DNA from: Silene latifolia
Taxonomy: Eukaryota > Streptophyta > Magnoliopsida > Caryophyllales > Caryophyllaceae
Assembly (NCBI RefSeq): GCF_048544455.1
Contig: NC_133536.1
Span: 199,457,325 to 199,521,324 of the forward strand
DNA: 64,000 nucleotides
Direction of reading: 5' to 3'
A model generated the notes under the pieces. It saw only the letters and a program-made list of their open reading frames with translations, had not been told where the DNA came from and did no database searches. Made by a program: the position numbers and the translations under genes. This document shows, piece by piece, positions 60,346 through 64,000 of the stretch. Every line of letters begins with the position of its first letter. Position 1 is the first letter of the stretch.

Positions 60346-62085
60346 CTCAATCTTAAGAGTAAATTGCTCAGTATGTAACTATACAAATTTTTGATTTGAT
60401 AAATCATGTAGGTGACGATTGCATTGCAATTAAAGGCGAATCATATTTTGTCAATATCACCGGAATTCGTTGTGGACCGGGGCATGGTATAAGGTAAGTT
60501 GATAATGCACTTAAATTAATCTTGCGCAGTTGTGCAATACCTGTCGTATCATGTATGCATTTAACCAAGTCGTCGTTATAAATAATTTGGTTGTATATGT
60601 ACGGTCTCGTACAAGGTTTTTTCAAAAAAGAAGTTGATACATGCTCCTTCGATCCATAGGGTGTTATTTACTTAATATGACATTTTTTCATTATGTAATT
60701 AACTTCATAATTCGAATAGTGCAAAATCTTAAGAGAAATTGATGTAATCATAATTTTATTGAACTTTTCAATTAATTTTATATAAAATAAGTAGAGTTTT
60801 AATTTATTGAAATGATATTAGTGTTGGGAGTTTGGGAGAAGGTGGAGCTACTGATATTGTGGAGAATGTATATGTGCGTAATTGTACGCTAAATGGAATC
60901 ACAAATGGTGCAAGGATTAAAACATGGGAGGTAATTAACTACTACTCCGTACATTTAATTTAACTTATTTTTTTTTCTAAAAGTTGAGCTCACTATGTTG
61001 TAGACAATAATCGAACCACAACTTTACGGTTGGACTAAGAGAGCTCTTACCTCTTGAACTAACTCTTGTTCTTTTAACCTTAAGTTCTTGAAAGTGCGAA
61101 AGACCTAAATAGAGTAGTTTTTGTTTGCGACAAACAAAAAATGACCACTTTATGATAAACAATGATAATTTTAGGTAAAAAAGTGACTCTTTAAAAATTG
61201 ATTACTTTTTTCTAAAATTACTACCTTAAAAAAAGTAATATATATAAGGGTGTAATTATTAATTTACCCTAATAATAATAATAAGTGATCACTATTTAAC
61301 GTAAAATATTTTTAACATAAAATGATCATATTTTAGCTAGCTACACCATGCAACGGTTTCATAGTATAATTTGTTTTAGAGTACAAAATTTAGTATTTAA
61401 CTTGTTTTTTCGTTTGTTTTGGGTCTCAGGGTGGATCAGGACACGTGAGTGGCGTCACATTTGAAGACATAACTCTTGTGAATTCCAAACACCCTATAAT
61501 CATTGATCAATCATATACTGATGGTGCTGAAACGGTAAATATCATAAATCCAAATATAAAAGTTGACACAAAAGTTTCACATGATGAAATTAACATGATT
61601 GGGGAAATATGTATATAGTCTAGAGCCGAGGTCGGCGAAATATGTCTCAACTCGAACGATGAGGTATTTAACCTAAATGAACAAAAAATGCCTTTACGGA
61701 ATATTATCATGCGAGGTGATTTGAAACCGACTCAATTTAACAAGTTTAACCTCATAATCAGATAATTTAATTTTATGAGAACCTAATTAAACGCCCTACG
61801 CATGCCTCTGATATTAATGGTATATTTTAACTGCACGATTTAATGAAGGTGACGGGCGCAGTGCAAGTGACAGACGTGACATTCAGAGGGTTCCAAGGAA
61901 CATCAGCCACAGGAGAAGCAATCTTATTGCAATGCAGTGGACAATTGCCGTGTACTGATTTGAAGCTCGATAATATTAATATACGGTCTTCAACTACCGG
62001 AAAAAATGTAGTTTCTGAATGTGAATTTGCCCATGGAATTGTCATGCCCCCTGTTGTACCAAATGTTACCTGTTTATTAAAATGA
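57734..62085 (+). CDS. Polygalacturonase (glycoside hydrolase family 28)
   Basis: CDS join(57734-57736, 58082-58252, 58542-58676, 59340-59498, 59592-59618, 60012-60219, 60412-60493, 60822-60930, 61430-61534, 61849-62085), about 411 aa. All borders are GT..AG and the phases agree. Exon 1 codes only for the initiator Met, followed by GTGAGT; exon 2 opens with [16 protein letters not shown], a signal peptide. The four GH28 motifs are intact: SPNTDGID and [11 protein letters not shown] (catalytic aspartates), CGPGHGI (His) and ARIKTWEGG (substrate-binding RIK). The N-terminal [20 protein letters not shown] is typical of plant enzymes. The secreted enzyme cuts alpha-1,4-galacturonan in pectin, as in cell separation, pollen or fruit; endo versus exo action cannot be told. 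Introns carry a Stowaway MITE and SINE relics, yet the frame is undamaged. Confidence 0.92.
58880..59128. mobile_element. Stowaway-type MITE in polygalacturonase intron 3
   Basis: The left end CTCCCTTCGTCCAAGACAATTG pairs with the reverse complement of the right end (CTCTCTGCTCAATCAATTG). TA precedes the left end (58878-58879); the right target copy appears mutated. Length about 249 bp. Confidence 0.65.
59757..59890 (-). mobile_element. tRNA-derived SINE relic in polygalacturonase intron 5
   Basis: The minus strand shows a box-A-like CTTAGTAGTTAAGG and box B GTTCGAATCTCG about 35 bp later. It lies in antisense orientation to the gene. Confidence 0.5.
60312..60343. repeat. T32 homopolymer in polygalacturonase intron 6
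   Basis: An uninterrupted run of 32 T about 70 bp upstream of the exon-7 acceptor. It may be the tail of an antisense retroposon, and its length is likely to be polymorphic. Confidence 0.9.
60985..61090 (-). mobile_element. tRNA-like SINE relic in polygalacturonase intron 8
   Basis: The minus strand reads TTAGTTCAAGAGGTAAGAGC (box-A-like) and GTGGTTCGATTATTG (box-B-like) at the expected order and spacing. It is weaker than the copy in intron 5. Confidence 0.4.
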
Positions 62086-62239
62086 TCTATTGATAACAAA
62101 TACGAGTATCTTCATGATATATTCGAACTTGTGATTATTCCTTTTCGTAGTTCCATTTCTAAAACGACTATGAGCATGTTGTAGGAAAAAAATTGCTACT
62201 TTTATGGACTTTAATTTTGACAAAAAAAGTGAACGGATC

Positions 62240-63270
62240 TGCAACACCCCCTTCTTACCTGGCCAAGGTAATCGGGAGATGTCACCATCTCGGTTTTCCG
62301 AGGTAGTGAAATCGGAATTACAATTAAGAAACACTTATATAAATAACATGTTTAGAGAATTACATAACGAATAAAAGAATATAAATGTGAACTGGACATT
62401 ATACAACTCAACTATAAACTATGTCGGTTATCATCTAATCAAGCAACTCGACTCCAACTCCATGTCTCTGCCCGTGATCCCACGTCCTATCAAATGTAAA
62501 CTTGTACTCAAACTGATCCCCATGTGATCGGAAATATCATATGGATAAACATAGGCAACCCCGGAAACATGTGACAACTTACACACAACCCACACACGTC
62601 AGTTCAAAAATATAAATACTTAAACATAACACCAAAGTAAGAATATGCAATACGAAATAAAATGCATGAGACACATTATTGTAACATTCATGACACTACA
62701 CCATTACCTCACCGATACCAGGGACACACCCACGATACCACAACCGGTGAAAGCACCGCGACATCGCCCACCAAACAGTCGGACTGTAGTCCGTAAGAAG
62801 CTACTAAGGACACACCCGTGGTACCGGACCCGGGCGCTAACCGGATCCCTGCCAGACGTCATGCCTCAACCACACACGTCCTTCTATAACTCAAGTCATT
62901 AATGTACACATCCCTTTTGGAGTGGGAAATTCCAAGTGGTGACCCAGGTATAAGACGGTCTCCCAACCGCCTTAAGTCTCCTCAACAACAACCACATCCT
63001 CAAACATATAACAATCACAATGATGTAATATGCAACACGATATATGAACATACGACTCATTATGATATATACTTCCCCAACATGTTATTAACATCACTTC
63101 CTCTAATACCTCGACTCGTCATAACTCACTACCATGTTATAATGTATTTCCGAAAACTACATGAGGTCCACAACAATCCCCAAATATCACAATAAGAGGC
63201 ACTACGACTTATACCATGAAAATAATGACAAATGACACACCAACAAGTATTCACATTATCAAAATCGAGT
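62240..63270 (-). repeat. LTR relic related to the Tekay-like element
   Basis: Begins TGCAACACCCCCTTCTTACC, with CATCTCGGTTTTCCGAGGTAGTG a little later. This parallels the TGTAACACCCCCATACTCC..CATCTCGGTTACCCGAGG edge of the Tekay-like LTR. Further on, TTAATGTACACATCCCTTTTGGAGTGGG parallels TTAATGTGCACATCCCCTTTCGTGGCGGG. The other end is not recognisable, so it is a partial or solo LTR in the minus direction. Confidence 0.65.
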
Positions 63271-63279
63271 AGAATAACC

Positions 63280-64000
63280 TAACTGATATGTGATTATTTT
63301 ATAACATTTTATCACTTATTTAATGCCTTATCACATGTCATTTCCGCTCTTTGGTGCGATTTTTGGTACTAATAGTTTCCCTTTAGTTCATTTGGCTTTA
63401 GATAATATTTTGTAGGTGAAACAAGGTAAAACGAGACTAAATTAATGCATATTGGAGCCATTTTGGATGGGTCAAGGACTTGGGTGCGGAATCCTAGCTT
63501 GGAAGCGGTCTCGTCTCACTTAAAGGACATTTGGATGACCTCCTAAGACATCTTGACCCTTAAAGAGAAGTTATGAAGCAAGTAGAGTCGTCCCTATAAC
63601 CATCCCTATGGGACAATGACCAGTATGGAAGAAGGGTGTAGATACCTCATTTCTGCACCCCTCGCAAACCACCCGGTGATGATTGGACCGCATGTTTGGT
63701 ACGCGGAACGATTTATGACAGTTCATAAGTTTATCGTCAAGTGATTGCTCAAACACTAATATCTACCTCTTAGTTGTCATCTACGCGCCGATACGGTCGT
63801 TTTGACAGTAATTAGAGTACATTTGGAGTCCGGGCCTAAAACCGTCTTCATTTTCTGATAACCGTTAAATCCCGAGTCAGAATGTTCTGGAACGTTCCGG
63901 ATATTTCTATTCCATATTTTATAAATACTTCACAATCTTTTAATCTTTGGTAAACAATTTACCGTAATATTCATACAAAATATTAAGGAAAACCAATTTA
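63280..64000. repeat. Probable unclassified LTR sequence at the window edge
   Basis: From TGATATGTGATTATTTTATAAC onward the sequence changes character, is not gene-like, and runs off the window. Its TG start directly abuts the relic on the left, suggesting a later insertion. No coding region is supported. Confidence 0.3.

Overview
This window reads as nuclear DNA of a eudicot plant. It has introns with GT..AG borders, plant-specific gene families, Stowaway-type MITEs, tRNA-derived SINE relics, and nested Ty3/gypsy LTR retrotransposons with an initiator-Met tRNA primer site. The lineage cannot be fixed from the sequence alone; Caryophyllales is a guess. Three host genes look intact: an RDR6-type RNA-dependent RNA polymerase (minus strand, 4351-8817, one coding intron, 1201 aa), a class-I plant carboxylesterase (plus, 38436-39368, 310 aa, no intron) and a ten-exon GH28 polygalacturonase (plus, 57734-62085, about 411 aa).

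Layout. 1-4350: intergenic DNA with MITEs. 4351-9877: RDR6 with a predicted 5'UTR intron. 9887-11350: a Mutator-like element with a perfect 9-bp target duplication, sitting at the RDR6 promoter and carrying a 33-bp hairpin-forming repeat that is also an ORF of six 11-residue repeats. 11446-13573: a hAT-type element, a second Mutator-like element with hairpin ends, and a MITE. 13947-26114: a 5'-truncated Ty3/gypsy element (plus) split by a complete Tekay-like chromovirus (minus, 15346-23630, TTGAT target duplication). 26115-37196: about 9.9 kb of a 43-bp minisatellite in two blocks. After each block lies a copy of the same 1.2-kb sequence. The second copy is the carboxylesterase promoter; the first is an orphan copy ending just after its TATA box. 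40481-52796: repeats, a copia-like LTR, and a complete non-autonomous LTR element (42494-50361, ATTAA target duplication) whose primer site, polypurine tract and LTR ends match the Tekay-like element. 57673-62085: polygalacturonase with TE relics in its introns. 62240-64000: further LTR relics.

The host genes are unrelated in function: RDR6 makes double-stranded RNA for secondary siRNAs, the esterase hydrolyses small esters, and the polygalacturonase acts on wall pectin. What ties the window together is layered TE insertion and promoter remodelling at two of the genes. All statements come from reading the sequence by eye; no alignment or database search was run.
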